Assembly (NCBI GenBank): GCA_010015655.1
Contig: ML976683.1
Location: 629,014 to 693,013, forward strand
From: Bimuria novae-zelandiae CBS 107.79
Lineage: Eukaryota; Ascomycota; Dothideomycetes; Pleosporales; Didymosphaeriaceae
Direction: 5' to 3'
DNA: 64,000 bases
Shown here: piece by piece, positions 1 through 11,779 of the stretch
Position numbering within the stretch: the stretch's first letter is position 1
Layout: each line of letters starts with the position of its first letter
The notes under the pieces: model-generated
The model's database searches: none
The model's input: only the letters and a program-made list of their open reading frames with translations
Told to the model about the DNA's origin: nothing
Program-made: the position numbers and the translations under genes

Positions 1-1134
1 CCAGCAACAATCGCGTTCGCCCAAGACTTCGAATCGGCAGCAGCAATAGCGTAGTGTTCGAAGCTAGGCGTTACCCAGCACCAATTTTCGAAGTTTGTAC
101 ACTCACTGTTACGACAGAGCCAGTGCTTGTGGATATGTCTCTCCCAGTCCTGCGCCGACGCTAAACTATCAACGCGCTGTATAGCTCTCGCCTCGTTAAG
201 AAGCTGTTGCTGACGACGCGAGTTCCTCTCTGGTAGTGGCGTCGCTGCTTCACCTATATCGGACGATGGCTCGTTGAACGATTGGTTACGCTTGAAGGCT
301 TTCTCAAGAGCCCTGGACCTAACTCGCACCTCGACGCTCACCTCTACAAGTCGAACGCCAGGCGTTTTAGAGACCTGATAGTCCATGGCTTTGTGAAGCT
401 TTATCTCCTCCACCTGGCTGAAGTCGGCCAGCGTTATCAGGACTTTTCGTGTCTTTATACCCGCTCGAAAGCCCACTGTACGACTCTCAATCTCATAATC
501 GCGCCCATTCAGTCGAGCCTCCGGCTGCTCTAGCATCTCGTTTACGACTTTCTCAACGTCATCGAGCCACCACATAAAGCGATCGTGTCGCTCTGGAGCG
601 CGGTGAACGGCGCTCTTGCCGTTAACGATAAGCTTATAGTCCACCTCTACGTCAAACTCAGGCTGTGGCAGCAGCGACGATATGCTAGCTGAGCGATGGA
701 GCGTAGGAGGGAGCGCGCGAGGCGTGACAGGCCTCTCCAGCAACGCGGGCGGGTCGACGGCGGGCTCAAGGCCCTCAGGCTGCTGTAATGGCTGCTGAGG
801 CAGTAGCGGCGGCGGCGATGACTGTAGCACGATTGGCTGCTCTTCTGGAGTACTTTGTGTAGTAACTTGAGTAGGGTGCGCTAGAGGAGCTGTTGTAGCT
901 GCTTTTGCTAAGGCATAAGTTAGTCGTCAGTTGCTCTACCTAGCGGACTTTCTTACGCTGTACGCGCGCCGTTAATCCTTTATTACCCGCTAAACGCCCC
1001 CCAGTAGGCTTACGGGTCGTTAATGGAGTCTGCTTCTGGGTCTTACGCCCCCGTACGGGTACCCCAGCGACGGCAGCTTGCTCTGTGAGCTTCAAAGGGG
1101 CCCTACGCGCCCTCTGTGGCCGATCAGCAGCCAT
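1..1134 (-). CDS. Two-exon gene (5' part) for a C-x4-C-x6-C protein related to transposon accessory ORFs
   Basis: Exon 1 runs 1134-957, a 58-nt intron 956-899 (GTAAGA donor, GACTAAC branch, AAAGCAG acceptor), and exon 2 runs from 898 through the left edge. The joined frame is fully open for 358 codons. The N-terminal ~60 residues are basic and Ala/Pro/Arg-rich, followed by a Pro/Gln-rich linker and a mixed alpha/beta-like central part. Cys321, Cys326 and Cys333 form C-x4-C-x6-C followed by Trp. The same spacing, with N after the second Cys and a downstream S-x-x-x-W-A motif, occurs in the pseudogenes at 3444-4857 and 23168-24967, which sit in Tc1-like elements. A TATA box lies 51 bp upstream. 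There is no RIP damage, unlike its relatives here. Function is unknown; I infer an element-encoded (or host-captured) nucleic-acid-binding protein. The 3' end lies outside the window. Confidence 0.75.
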
Positions 1135-1184
1135 ATCGTCGGACTACTCCACCAAAAAAAAGCGTCAGTATAGCCCTATATACG

Positions 1185-1192
1185 TATTTATA
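1185..1192 (-). promoter_or_regulatory. TATA box of the left-edge gene
   Basis: On the minus strand this reads TATAAATA, 51 bp before the ATG at 1134. Just upstream (about 1270-1300) is a GC-rich CCCGCCCCCGCC-like stretch. The position and match are what an active fungal promoter would show. Confidence 0.45.
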
Positions 1193-1311
1193 CAGCTTCA
1201 AGTCTTACGGGCGAGTATTCTACGGATGGTGGGCCGTTATCAACGCGTCATAGTCAAATTCACGATTTGTATGGGAGTTTGGCGGGGGCGGGCGCGAATT
1301 TCGCGATGGCG

Positions 1312-1330
1312 CCAAGATTTCTACCGATTA
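1312..1330 (-). repeat. Possible terminal inverted repeat of the element carrying the left-edge gene
   Basis: Read on the minus strand this is TA followed by ATCGGTAGAAATCTTGGCG, weakly like the Tc1-like ends at 13655 and 23027 (TCGGTGATTCTGGAAATACC type). It lies about 180 bp upstream of the ATG, comparable to the ~140 bp between end and accessory ORF in the 23-26 kb element. The matching end would be left of the window, so this is weak inference. Confidence 0.2.
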
Positions 1331-1347
1331 TTGCACGCGATAGATTA

Positions 1348-3426
1348 TAGTAACCGTGCACGCCGTGCACACCTTCGGGCCGTGCACACCCTCACCAAAA
1401 ATCTACTATACTCCTTAACTACATAACTCAACACCACAATGCCGTTAGAAGAAGCGCTTAAAAAGGTAGATATAGTAGATATAGAAGGTAAACTTTTATA
1501 CTAGGCAATTATAAAAAAACATAATATATACTATATAACTTTATTATAATATTATTAACGCGTTGTCGCGTCGCGTGCTAACGCTAATTAATAACTACTT
1601 AAACTCTACCCTACATAAAAGTGAGAGCTTTATAAGTTTATAGTTAAGCTTACTAAGCGAGGCCTACCTCCTACAAGGCAGATAGTACAAAATATAGCTT
1701 TTAAATTGGCTACAGAGAGGGTCTCTAACTCGTAGGTTACTTGCTTCCTTAACTATCACCGCGACTAGCTCCTATATAAATAGGCTAACGCTATTAATGC
1801 GCAGCGCCTCCACGCTAATAGTAGTAAGAAGTACATATAATACTTTAAGCTTGTGCACTCCAAGATCACCGAATACTTAATTAAGCCACGGCACATATAT
1901 AATATAGATAAGAAGGGCTTCGCGATTGGAGTACTTAATAGGCGCACTAAACGAGTGTTTAGTAGGGCTTCTATAGAGTTAAAAACAAGGCGCCAGCCTA
2001 TACAAGACGGCAATAGGCAGTAGGTGTTAATACTCGCAAGCGTCTACGCTGATGGTTCGGCACTGCCTCTAGGCGTTATCTATCCAGGCGCTCCCAACGA
2101 GATACAATCGTCCTGGGTGGAGGATATAGACGCAGAAAAGCACTTAGTATTTATTACTATAACGCCCTTAAGCTAGATAAACAACGAGGTTAGCCTTGCG
2201 TGGCTAGAACAGGTCTTTAATCGCTACACTCGAGAGAAGGCACGCAGAAGTTAGTAACTACTTATAGTAGACGGCCACGGCTCGCATATAACCTGGTCCT
2301 TTATTAAGTACTGCGATAGGAATAGGATACTACTACTAGTGTTCCCTCCTCACAGTACCCACACGCTACAGCCGCTCGATGTAGCACTCTTCTCACCTCT
2401 AGGTACAAGCTACACAAACCAGCTCACTAAACACCTTTATAGTACTTAAGGCCTAGTAGGTATAAAGAAGCGCGACTTCTTCCGCCTATTCTATAAGTCC
2501 TAAATAAGAACCTTCACCCTAAGCCTTATCCTTAAGGCCTTCGAAGTCACGGGCCTATCGCTACTAAACGTAGCTATAATTATTAATAGATTCTAGAATA
2601 AGCGCAGGCGGCTGTCTTGTACACCTTTACTAATTACAGCACATAACTAGAAGCAAGCTATCCAAATACTGGCCTAGGTGGTGGAGAATCAGGACGCAGA
2701 GGAGGTGTAATAGTTAAGGCGTACTATCTCCTATCTCTCTACCCATACACAGCTTGTACAGCTTGAAAACGAAAGCCTACGCAACGTAATTAGAGAGCTT
2801 AAGCTCTCTAAAAATAAGTAGAGGAGGCTTAACCTATAGTATTATAAGGAGTTTTATAGTATAGCTATTCTTTAGTCCCCTTATAAGATCCGCCAAGCTA
2901 AGGAGCGCTACGAGGCTAATAAGGAGCAAAATTTATAAGAGAAGGTAAATAAAGCTTATTAGAAGGAGCTAAAAGCCTAGAAGAAGCTTTAAGATAAGTA
3001 AGATAAGTAGTAGAGGCGTGTAAAACGAGAGAGGGTAAGGGAAAAGAAAGTAAGGAAAAAGGCTACTAATAACGCTAAGAAGCAACAGAAGAAATAAAAG
3101 CGCAACGCTACTAAATCTATATAAATACCTAAAATAGGTAAGCGTAAGGCCTTAAGTAAGTCTTCTATAAAGCTTATAGCTAAAAAATAGCGTGCGCGTA
3201 GTGCTACTTGCGTTATTATTAAGGCGTTGCTATTACTAGCACCTTTACTAGTTACCACGCGTAGTGGCCGTAAAATAAAGCTAAATAAAAAATAGGAGTA
3301 GGGCAAGCACTATAGAACTTAGTAGACTATTATAATAAAAATTCTCGCGATAATAGCTATTATACGTGGCTCTATAGCCTTATTTTTAAGATGTGCAGCA
3401 GGTTACTAAGGCGTGCACGGTCACTA
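1348..3426 (+). mobile_element. Fot1/pogo-type DNA transposon, RIP-degraded (Fot1-a)
   Basis: The ends are inverted repeats (5' GTRACCGTGCACGCC; the 3' end is its reverse complement near 3411-3426) bounded by TA at 1346-1347 and 3427-3428. The CCGTGCACRCC unit is repeated three times at the 5' end (about 1354-1390), as expected for transposase binding sites. The length of about 2.08 kb matches the Fot1 family. Confidence 0.8.
1439..3330 (+). pseudogene. Fot1/pogo DDE transposase, RIP-killed
   Basis: From the ATG at 1439 one frame can be followed with numerous TAG/TAA/TGA codons at former CAG/CAA/CGA/TGG positions. Recognisable pieces are an HTH region (about 1650-1760), the first catalytic block with a DKKGF-type motif near 1909, the DGHGSHIT block near 2272 that carries the second catalytic Asp, and PPHSTHTLQPLDVALF near 2346. 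A Lys/Arg-rich coiled-coil tail ends with a TRSGR-like motif near 3258. This order is typical of DDE_1 (pogo/Fot1) transposases. It cannot encode an active enzyme. Confidence 0.8.
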
Positions 3427-3428
3427 TA

Positions 3429-3443
3429 CGCGCACGGACACGG
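3429..3443 (+). repeat. Fragment of a Fot1 terminal repeat
   Basis: CGCGCACGGACACGGTA is nearly identical to the right end of the Fot1 element at 29414-29429. It sits directly against the right TA of Fot1-a, so Fot1-a probably inserted at the edge of an older, otherwise lost Fot1 copy. Confidence 0.4.
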
Positions 3444-4857
3444 TAAGGCAGCCAAGGTAAAGCAACTTAAGGATAAGGATGTCGAGGAGTAAGAGATATA
3501 CCTAGAGAATAGCCTATTATTAGCCTAGCTAGGTCCTTTTATATAATAATTAGATAAGGAGCTTGCTAAGGTAATTAATAAGACTTATATAAGGTGTTGC
3601 TATAGAGCGTACTATAATAATAAGATAGTTAACAGCGTGGAGGATAGTAATTATAAGCAACTACTTAGTAGTCTAATAGCAGGCGAGGTTTAGAGATAGG
3701 CTAATAGCGTCGTTGTAGAGATAAGCACCTAGGAGAAAGTCTCTATTAAAAGCTTTACTATTATTATATATTTAAGTTAAACTTTAATAAAGGATTGCAT
3801 GGCAAACGCTTTTAAACGTAGGGAGAGTTACCTACGTTTTACTAACGTAAAAACTAGCGTAGAAAAGTTACTATAATTAGCGCCCCTAGGGGCTACTGCG
3901 TGCATGGATTTTGACTTAGTACTGCTACCAGAGTTACCTTAGGTGCCTGCTTCAAGTCAGTCACGCGTAGGTGGCCCACAAGGCTCTTAGGTATAACTTA
4001 CTGCTACTAATCGCTAACTCGCTAAGCTGCCAGACGTTATGGCGATTAATCAGATGGGCAATGGGCTAGCTATCCAAATACGGGACGCGTGGAGGTGCCA
4101 GGACACTATGTGCTCGAACTACGCCCATGTGTGCTACTTTTAGCGTACTAAATCGTTGCTGGTGCGATTCTTCGATCAAATGCCCGTCGAGGGCAATATA
4201 GTCGCCATATGGGCCCGCGAGGTGTCGCTGCAAAGGTGTACAGTTGCAGAGCCGTTAGACAACGTTTGGTTAATGATAGCGAGATCTCGTGGGTAGGCTG
4301 GGCGACGGCGGAGGAGGAGCGACTCTAACGGCGAGCCTATAATAAAAGATATACTTAAATTGCTAATTACGTCTGTGGCAAGTTAATTAGTATAAAGTTA
4401 GTTATCTTAAAGATTGCCTGCCTAGCAGCGAGAACCTAATCGCCTACTAGATAACCTGCTAGTTTCGACGTGGGATCTATTAACTTATAGTAACGTAGAG
4501 AAGCTCCACTATATAATACTGCTTTTCCTATAGTAGTGGCTTAACAAGGGTCCACACAAAGATCGCAGAAATGTGAGAAAGGTCTTTACTATAATTAAGG
4601 ATAATAGAATTAATATTAACATGCTTATAGATCTCTTAAAGGCTGGCATGCTATATACCTTATAGTAAAAGGTGTGGGAGCTGCTGCCGCCTCTACTACT
4701 TAAATTTTAAGTATATGCTATCCGATAGCAGCGTAGATTTAAAGGACTAACTCTAGAGTAAAAAGCTTAGTGCCTAGAGAATATAAAGAAGGAGAAAGAG
4801 CGTGTAGAGCGAGAGGAGCGAGAGGAGGACAAGGATAAGGAGAGCTTGTTTGTATAG
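3444..4857 (+). pseudogene. Accessory ORF of a Tc1-like element, C-x4-C-x6-C protein, RIP-killed
   Basis: A single frame, interrupted only by TAG/TAA/TGA codons of the RIP type, runs to TAG 4855-4857. Its zinc-like motif is at 4096-4134 (C-QDTM-C-SNYAHV-C), followed by an N-I-V-A-x-W-A-R block. The C-terminus is rich in Glu/Arg/Lys. Spacing and flanking residues match the intact gene at 1-1134 and the copy at 23168-24967. The 5' end is missing, truncated by the Fot1 remnants on its left. It faces a DDE transposase on the minus strand at about 5170-6250. Function unknown. Confidence 0.6.
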
Positions 4858-6339
4858 TAAATATAAGAAGTTACTAAAGCTTTTAGCTAGGTTACTAACA
4901 TTAATTTTGCAGTTACTTATACTTTACGCTCTAGTTATATTATTAATCGCTCCTAGATAGGGCGCGTTGTAAGTACTTTTGTTAGGGGATTTGCGTTTTT
5001 TATTTTACTAATTTTAGCCTATAAAAATTAATTTTAAGGAATTTGCTGCCTAAATATACGTATATTATATTAACTTATTAATAGAATTATGTAGAACTGC
5101 GACGTAAGTAAATTAACGCTAGTAAATAATAAGTCCGCACGGGCTACTATTATTAGGCTTAATAATATTTATACTTAATAATAACGCGTTAATTACTTAA
5201 GTCCTCTATCTCCTATACACCTCACACCTGCTAGCCTAAGTAGCTGAAGTACTTTCTCGCCCGCTCGTCGTTATAGCAACCCTCCTATACACCTAGCTCC
5301 AAGAAATACGAGAAATCCTAAAAGATAGGCGCTTTCTAGAAGTTCTTTTTTATCCATGACTTTAACGCTTTAAAGCTCTACTCAATCGGATTCATATTAG
5401 GTGAGTACGGCGACAGGTACATGAGTACTACCCCAGCGTCTATATAGAGTTATTAAATTTTGGCTAATTAATAAATAGATGCGTTATTTATTATAATTAC
5501 TAAGCGTGGCCTTAGGTACGGCGTGTAATATAGTAGCACTTTACTAGCAAGAAACTCCTCTATTAACTCTGCCGTAATTGCTCCCTAATAGATAAGATAA
5601 TTAAGATACCTATTAACGTCTATAGCTAGTAATAAACTCTACTTCTCTGACCTTTGCGCTAAATATAATACCTAAACTAGCGTATTTACTTTTAACTAGG
5701 CATATTTTTAATTGCCTGTACGCTTGTTGTAAGCGCTTTTATTAACTACTATTACTATCTCTACTTTATACGCTAGCTAGCAGCGAGCTCTAAACGCTTA
5801 ATAGAGGACTACGTTACGCTTAGCTACCACTTTAGTTACTACTTTTTAACTCCACCTTATGCTGGCAAGAGTCTCCTATATAGTTATCTATAAGGCTTTT
5901 ACGTTGCACTTATTATACAAGAAACTCTGTATCTTATCTAGGTAAGTATTTAGCTAGCCTAATAGTAACTCTTTAAGCTTCTCGCGATAGTACTATAATA
6001 ATAATAGCGGCCTACCTTGCCGTACGTAGCTTGGCGGGTAAGGTTACCCTTAGTACTCTAGACTAAGTTAAATCCTCTTAATTATTATTCTAGCTACTTT
6101 TATATTTTTTTAGATTTGGGTGTTACTAATGTTATTATTTAATTAATTAATTACAGCCTGCAACACTATCGGCGGTAACCTAGCTTTACTATAGGTCCTT
6201 ATTAAGGACTTTTAGATTCTTATAATATATTAAAAAGTTAATATTTAGCTAGTAAATCCGTGTTTTAAATAACGCGCGGGAATCGATTACTAATGCGCGG
6301 GGCAGGTCACATGTGTAGCGGGATTTTACGAAACGACAA
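4858..6339 (-). mobile_element. Right half of a Tc1-like element with degraded DDE transposase
   Basis: On the minus strand, from about 6250 to 5170, a frame full of RIP-type stops can be aligned with the transposase at 25150-26257. The second catalytic block reads VIIINNASIYxL near 5475-5510, so the catalytic Asp has become Asn. The right end (about 6317-6339; minus strand TCGTTTCGTAAAATCCCGC) resembles the inverted repeats of the 23027-26396 element. No left end was found. Together with the accessory ORF at 3444-4857 this forms a convergent two-gene element. Confidence 0.55.
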
Positions 6340-6562
6340 TAACGCGCCACCCCAACACCAGCAACGTAGCCAGCAATATAAGGCTATAGAGTTTTACACA
6401 AAAGCTTTTATCGCGAAATTTTCTAGAGTTGAGATTTTATAGAGCTATAGAAGATTACTAGCTAGTTAAATTATAGATATCTGCTTAGTATTCTAATTAT
6501 TTAGCTACTACGCGATGCTAGCGCTAATAGCGTAGATATTACTATATTAACGCGTATAGATG

Positions 6563-6738
6563 TGTTAGATGTCACGTCTTAATGGATGTCCTGATGATTC
6601 GGGGGGTTGAATTAATGTATTGGGTTGTTCTTCCTGTCTACGGGGTTCCCTCGGCAGGTTCTGTGTGTTCTCGGTTAATCCCCGGCCTTTTTCGGGCTAC
6701 CCCTAATCCTCCAAACTTAATATGCTTTTTATCTGACA
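6563..6738 (-). repeat. Copia 3' LTR
   Basis: This 176-bp LTR differs from its partner mainly by transitions. It is the less mutated of the two, for example TGTTAGATGTCACG here against TGTTAAATATTACG in the other. Confidence 0.85.
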
Positions 6739-6789
6739 CACCCCCTCAGCTTAGAGCCGTTCGAGCCATGGCCAAGGTTATTAGACGAG

Positions 6790-9700
6790 GGTGAGGTTAT
6801 CAAGCTAGTCTTAAATCTCCTCTAAAGGTACTTTATTAGCTACCTTTTAATCCCTTACCTCCACTAGTCCCAGTTACTTTAGGAAGTTCTGCCACTAATT
6901 TACTAAGAGTGCTTTAGTTAAGCCATCTGTAATTATCTCTACGGATTTAGTGTATTCTACCTTTATCCTTCCCCTAGTTACTTCCTGTCGGAGCTAGTAA
7001 TTATGTATATTGACGTGTCGAAGCTTCGTATGCAGCTTCAAGATCTCCTGCGTTACTAGCTAAATAGTTTACTAGTTGTTATATTGGATTATAATAATAA
7101 GGCTAGGTAGCTTAACTTTTAGTTCCTCTATTAATCTTAATATAAAGATAGCTTCCTTTACGACTTGCGCCAGAGCAAGGAGCTCAGCTTCTATAGTTAA
7201 CGTAGTAATAGTGTCTTGTTTGCTTGCACGCCATATAATAAGGCTATTAAATAGCTTAATAGCGTAGCCTTGCGAGCTCTTACGGTCTAGAGTATTATCT
7301 ATAAATAAGGCATCACTTGCTACCTGCAAGGATTCGCCTCCTCTAAGTTAAAGTGTCTTCCACTTTGTTTCGTTAAGGTATAGCAGGGCTCGGTCAGCCG
7401 CATAATAATATTCTAGACCAGGATTTAATAAGAATCTCGCCAGCCTTAAGGTTGCGAATGCAATATCTAGTCGGGTACTAATAGCTACATATAGGAGTGA
7501 TCCGATCTTACGTTAGTATTTATTAATCTTTATAAGCGAAGCCAGCCCTTCTCTCGGCTTAAGCTCCCCTATGCCTATTGGGGTGTTATGTTAGATTGTT
7601 TGGTCATTAACTAGCTAGCTAATTTTATCACAGTATACAGCCTAAGAGAGTTAAATAAGTTAGTTCTGCTAATCTCTAATTACTTTAATTCCTAGGAACT
7701 ATAGTAGGTCTTCTCTACCTGTTATTAAGTATTTCTTCCTAAGTTGTTCTATAACTTACTAAGCTTAGCCGGCTTTGTCTCGGTGGTGCGCAATAATAAT
7801 ATCGTCTATATAGAAGAAGATAATAATACTATCCTTAATTATATAGCATGGCTCATAGGGCACGGTCTAGAAACTAAACTTAATAAGCGTAGCTATAAAC
7901 TCTTTCTGCTAAAGAAGTAGTAAGATTCGCAGTCCGTAGAGTGCCTTCTAGACTTTAAGGATAGTACCGGGTTTTTAATATCCAGGCGGCATGCGCATGT
8001 AGACTTCTTAATCCAGTAATACGTGTATAAACGCGTTAGTAACGTTATATTATATAAGTTTAAGGTTATATTTGGCAGCAATTACTATAAGTAAGCGAAA
8101 GGATCTTCTAGCTAATATTACTGCGTAGGTGTCCTAGGAGGTTATATTGCGTTATTAGTTTCCTCTAACTACCAGTCGCGCTTTGCACTTGATAAACTAG
8201 TAATATTTATTAAACTTGTACACATACACCTACATACAGTCTAGGATTTATTAGCCTGTTGCCTTTACTGTCTTGTACGGTACTTCTATCTAGGATTAGG
8301 TAATTCTGTAACTGTCTAGATGCGATTGCTGCGCTTCCCGGAATAATTCTCCCATTAGATATTAGTTAAGGTCTGTTTTACAAGTAGGTGGCGGAGGTAA
8401 CTATAATTAGTAAATCTTAACGCCCTTCGCTAGTAGTCTTTTTATCTAGGCTTTGTTAATCGTGTTCCTGTTGTGTTTTCCGACCCTTCCTGCTTCCGTT
8501 CCTGCCATGAAAGCTGCTACCTAGGGGACTGTCTTAGATAAAGTAATCTCAGGTAGGTTTGTATTTTCCCCTATTATTAGCTATGCTAGCAGAGCTGCAG
8601 GTAGTAGAGTTAAAGGTAGTGTTAGGTAGTAATCTCTAATCTTCCTTCCTTAATAGTAGCCCGGTGGGTCTACTTCGTCCTCTATAGGTGATTCGTTTTC
8701 TACGACATCGTCTTCGTAGAATAATTTAGTTTCTAGTTAGTGCACTGGTGGTGGTAGCTTAATTATTTTAATATGTGTAACTATCTTGGCTAGCGTATTG
8801 TGCATAACGTTATCCATTAGATCCTCTATCTTCCTGTTAAAGATTGTGTTTTTATTAAATACGACGTCTCGCGTGCTAATGACCTTGGCCAGCGTCAGTA
8901 TCTATATTTAGTAAATGTTTAATAACTAGTATCTAATAAGGTATCCGATCCATGCTTTAGGGTCGAGTCGTTATAGTCTTGATTTTCCACGATAGGTATT
9001 ATCTGTTATAGCGAATGCTTTGCATCCGTACGCCTTTAGGTAGGCTAAGTTTAGTTTCTTAATAGACGTAACGATCCTATTAGCTAGTAATACTCGTGTG
9101 AAGAATATCTCGTATAGTGTTTTCTAGTTATTCGTGTAGTTTGGCGTTTAATTATATAGATACACTCTAGCTCTTATAATTTTAGGCCAGAGTTCCTATA
9201 GAAGGTTTGCGTCTAGACGCATTACGTAAGATTTTTCTTTATTCACGCCCCCTAAGCGTTTAGCGCCGCCGTTTTAAGCTTGCGTGTCTAGTGCTAAAGG
9301 CTCGATAATTATGCCTAGGCTTTTTAGCCACCGCTTAACTTCGGGTTTAACTATGGTGATCTTATTGTCCGTTTTAATAACTTTTAGAGTGATGTCATAT
9401 TGGTTCTTAAGAAATCTAAAGAAGATTATTAATGTCTTAATAATTAACCTTGTCGTTCGGTTATCCGTGAAGTAGAAGTCCTATTAGAGACCAGAATATC
9501 TGTCCGTAACGAGCATCTGGCTCTTCTCTTTGTTAAACGATAGTGATTCGTAGGTGTAGAAATCAATAGAAAGCCTTTCTACGGGTCCTTACTTATTAAT
9601 CCTAGGTGCGCGGCTTATCTGCCTTCGCGTCTTTACTCTTCTACATAAGTTACACTCTACTATTATAATTCCCTTAACGCGCACCCCCTTAGCTCGCTGC

Positions 9701-11560
9701 ACTAAGTGCTTAATTACGGCGGGTCCTGGATAACCAAGCCTTTTGTGCTATAGGAGGGCTAATGCTCTTTAAGGTCGTTATTGTATTTAAGAATTATAGG
9801 AATACGTATAGTGCGCTGCATGGTGCACGGGTTAGTGTTCTAATACCTATTATTTATAAATTTTAGTAAGCTCTCTAATAGTTATTCTATTTAGTCGCTT
9901 TAGGGCAGTAGGCTCTAATTAGGTATTTTACTAAAATTCCTTCTGCCTTAGCACTTAGAAGGAGACTAGGTTATATAGCATGTCTAGGCATATTGCTACG
10001 TTATGTAGTACTAGTCTTTTAGCTCCCTGTTTATGTTTTAGGTTTAAGATAATAGTTCTATATCTCTTTACCTAGATTTAAGTGTTGCCTGCCTATATAA
10101 AGTCGCCTTGTGTAGGTGGCTAATAGTTCTAAATCTGGTTAGGGTCGTTTGTGATATGGCACGTCGAGCCCGAGTTAAGGATAAAAGAACGCCGAAGAGG
10201 ATAGTTAAATTAGTTTATAGTAAAGGTCGCAGAATAGGCGGCTTGCACCTTTAAAATCTATCTTCTATTTAGTTACTAATTAGTAATCTCTAGAGTTGGG
10301 GTATAGGAATTCTTAAAGGATAGAGTCTTAGTTCTGGGTCTGCTTTAAGCTCTTAGTAGACTTTGAAAATCGGCATCGTGCTCTTGTTTCAGAGCAACGT
10401 ATTCAGCTATTCTTAGGTTTAGCTCCTACTATTCTAGTGCTTTATCTAGGTAGAGATAGAAGCATTCCTTAATAGGGTGTCTTATATCGCAGGCTAAGTA
10501 CTTAGCGGTTTTATTAGTGCCTGCTTTAGCAGGTTTACCACGATTAGCGTCCGCTTTAGCAAAGTTACTACTACCTCGTTAAGGGTTTAAAGAGCTTAAA
10601 GGTGCACGATCATCATCCTTCACAGCTATACGTTAATGTCAGGGTCTACCCCGTTTTATACCCTAAGAGTTTCCTATTTCTACATGTTAGGGATCCCCTT
10701 GCATGCTCTAGGCAGCTTGGCTACTTTTAGCGAGATAAGATAAGTCTTTTGTTATAAACGCTGCCTTTTAGCTTCTGTTTCGCGTTATTAGATAATTTAG
10801 CATTATATATTCTCGGAAACGTCCTATCATGTCCTTTTAGTCCATGCCAGGTAGGTCCTTTTTATTTGATTAGAAGGTTGCAGCCTATACTAGAACTATC
10901 TTATTTACTACTAACATAAAGTCTACAGCCACAGGATTGAATTGTGTGGTATCGGACACGTTTAGTGTCTCGGCCTCTGTTGCGGCATAATTATATTTAG
11001 TAAGCTATATATCCTAGTTATTCACTATGCGTAGAGGCTTTAATAAGCTATAGTATCGCTGTCGCGCTTGCTCTTGTTCGAACTTAGAGGTAACTCCTAC
11101 TTTTACTTTTAGCTTTATAATCTATTCTTTAATAGTAGTATCTAAGAGATAGCAAGTGCGTTATAGATGCGGTGCTACTAATAACTAGATAAACACTACG
11201 ATCTGCTGCAAACTTATAACTTTAGTCTTATACTTTGTGTACTGCATCTTGTATTTCTCTATCCAGAGTTTATAGAGGTCTAAATCCTCTTTATAGCTCT
11301 TTAGTCCAGCGGACAAAAGTTTAGATAGTCTTAATAGTAAGACGCTGTCTGGAAGGGTTGCGGCTGGCGTATAGTCTACCGTCTCGGGTAGCTTGGGCTC
11401 AAATGGCTCCGTGAGTGGGGTGATTGCTGAATCGGGGTCGACTTACGCCTATGTATTGTATGCGACGCAGCGGGCTTATAGTTAATTAAGCTAGCTATAG
11501 TATTTGGTGTTATCGCGAAGAATAATTGTTCCGTTAGTTTAATTTAGGTTTTAGGTTGCC
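6790..11560 (-). pseudogene. Copia gag-pol polyprotein, RIP-killed
   Basis: Minus-strand pieces in Copia order are visible. There is a gag-like region (about 11560-10300). A pre-integrase block has HKRLGYPGPA near 9735 and a C-x2-C (ECNLC) near 9650. An integrase start reads IDFYTYES near 9560. The reverse transcriptase box FYIDDIII lies at about 7800-7830. The RNase H segment at 7072-7329 has RKSSQGYAIKL and TIEAELLALA motifs. Many frame-ending TAG/TAA codons make it non-functional. The integrase-before-RT order assigns it to Copia rather than Gypsy. Confidence 0.8.
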
Positions 11561-11595
11561 ATTTTCGCTCTTGTTAAGGCAGTGAGACTCTTAAT

Positions 11596-11771
11596 TGTTA
11601 AATATTACGTCTTAATAAATATCCTAATAATTTAGGGGGTTAAATTAATGTATTAGGTTGTTCTTCCTGTCTACGGGGTTCCCTCGGCAGGTTCTGTGTG
11701 TTCTCGGTTAATCCCTGGCCTTTTTCGGGCTACCCCTGATCCTCCGAACTTAATATGCTTTTTATCTGACA
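11596..11771 (-). repeat. Copia 5' LTR
   Basis: This 176-bp partner of the LTR at 6563-6738 ends at the TSD AGATG (11772-11776). Confidence 0.85.
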
Positions 11772-11779
11772 AGATGCCG

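Larger units (their letters stand above)
6563..11771 (-). mobile_element. Complete Copia LTR retrotransposon, RIP-degraded
   Basis: Two 176-bp LTRs (6563-6738 and 11596-11771), each starting TGTTA and ending TGACA, are flanked by a perfect 5-bp TSD AGATG (6558-6562, 11772-11776). The element reads on the minus strand. A purine tract (GAGGGGGTG) adjoins the left LTR at 6739-6749. Just inside the right LTR is ATTAAGAGTCTCACTG, the likely primer-binding site, also found in the Copia element at 59514. It inserted into Fot1-b. Confidence 0.9.

Noticed and set aside
1085..1426. Plus-strand frame over the promoter of the left-edge gene
   Set aside because: It overlaps exon 1 of the spliced minus-strand gene in antisense and continues into the Fot1-a end.
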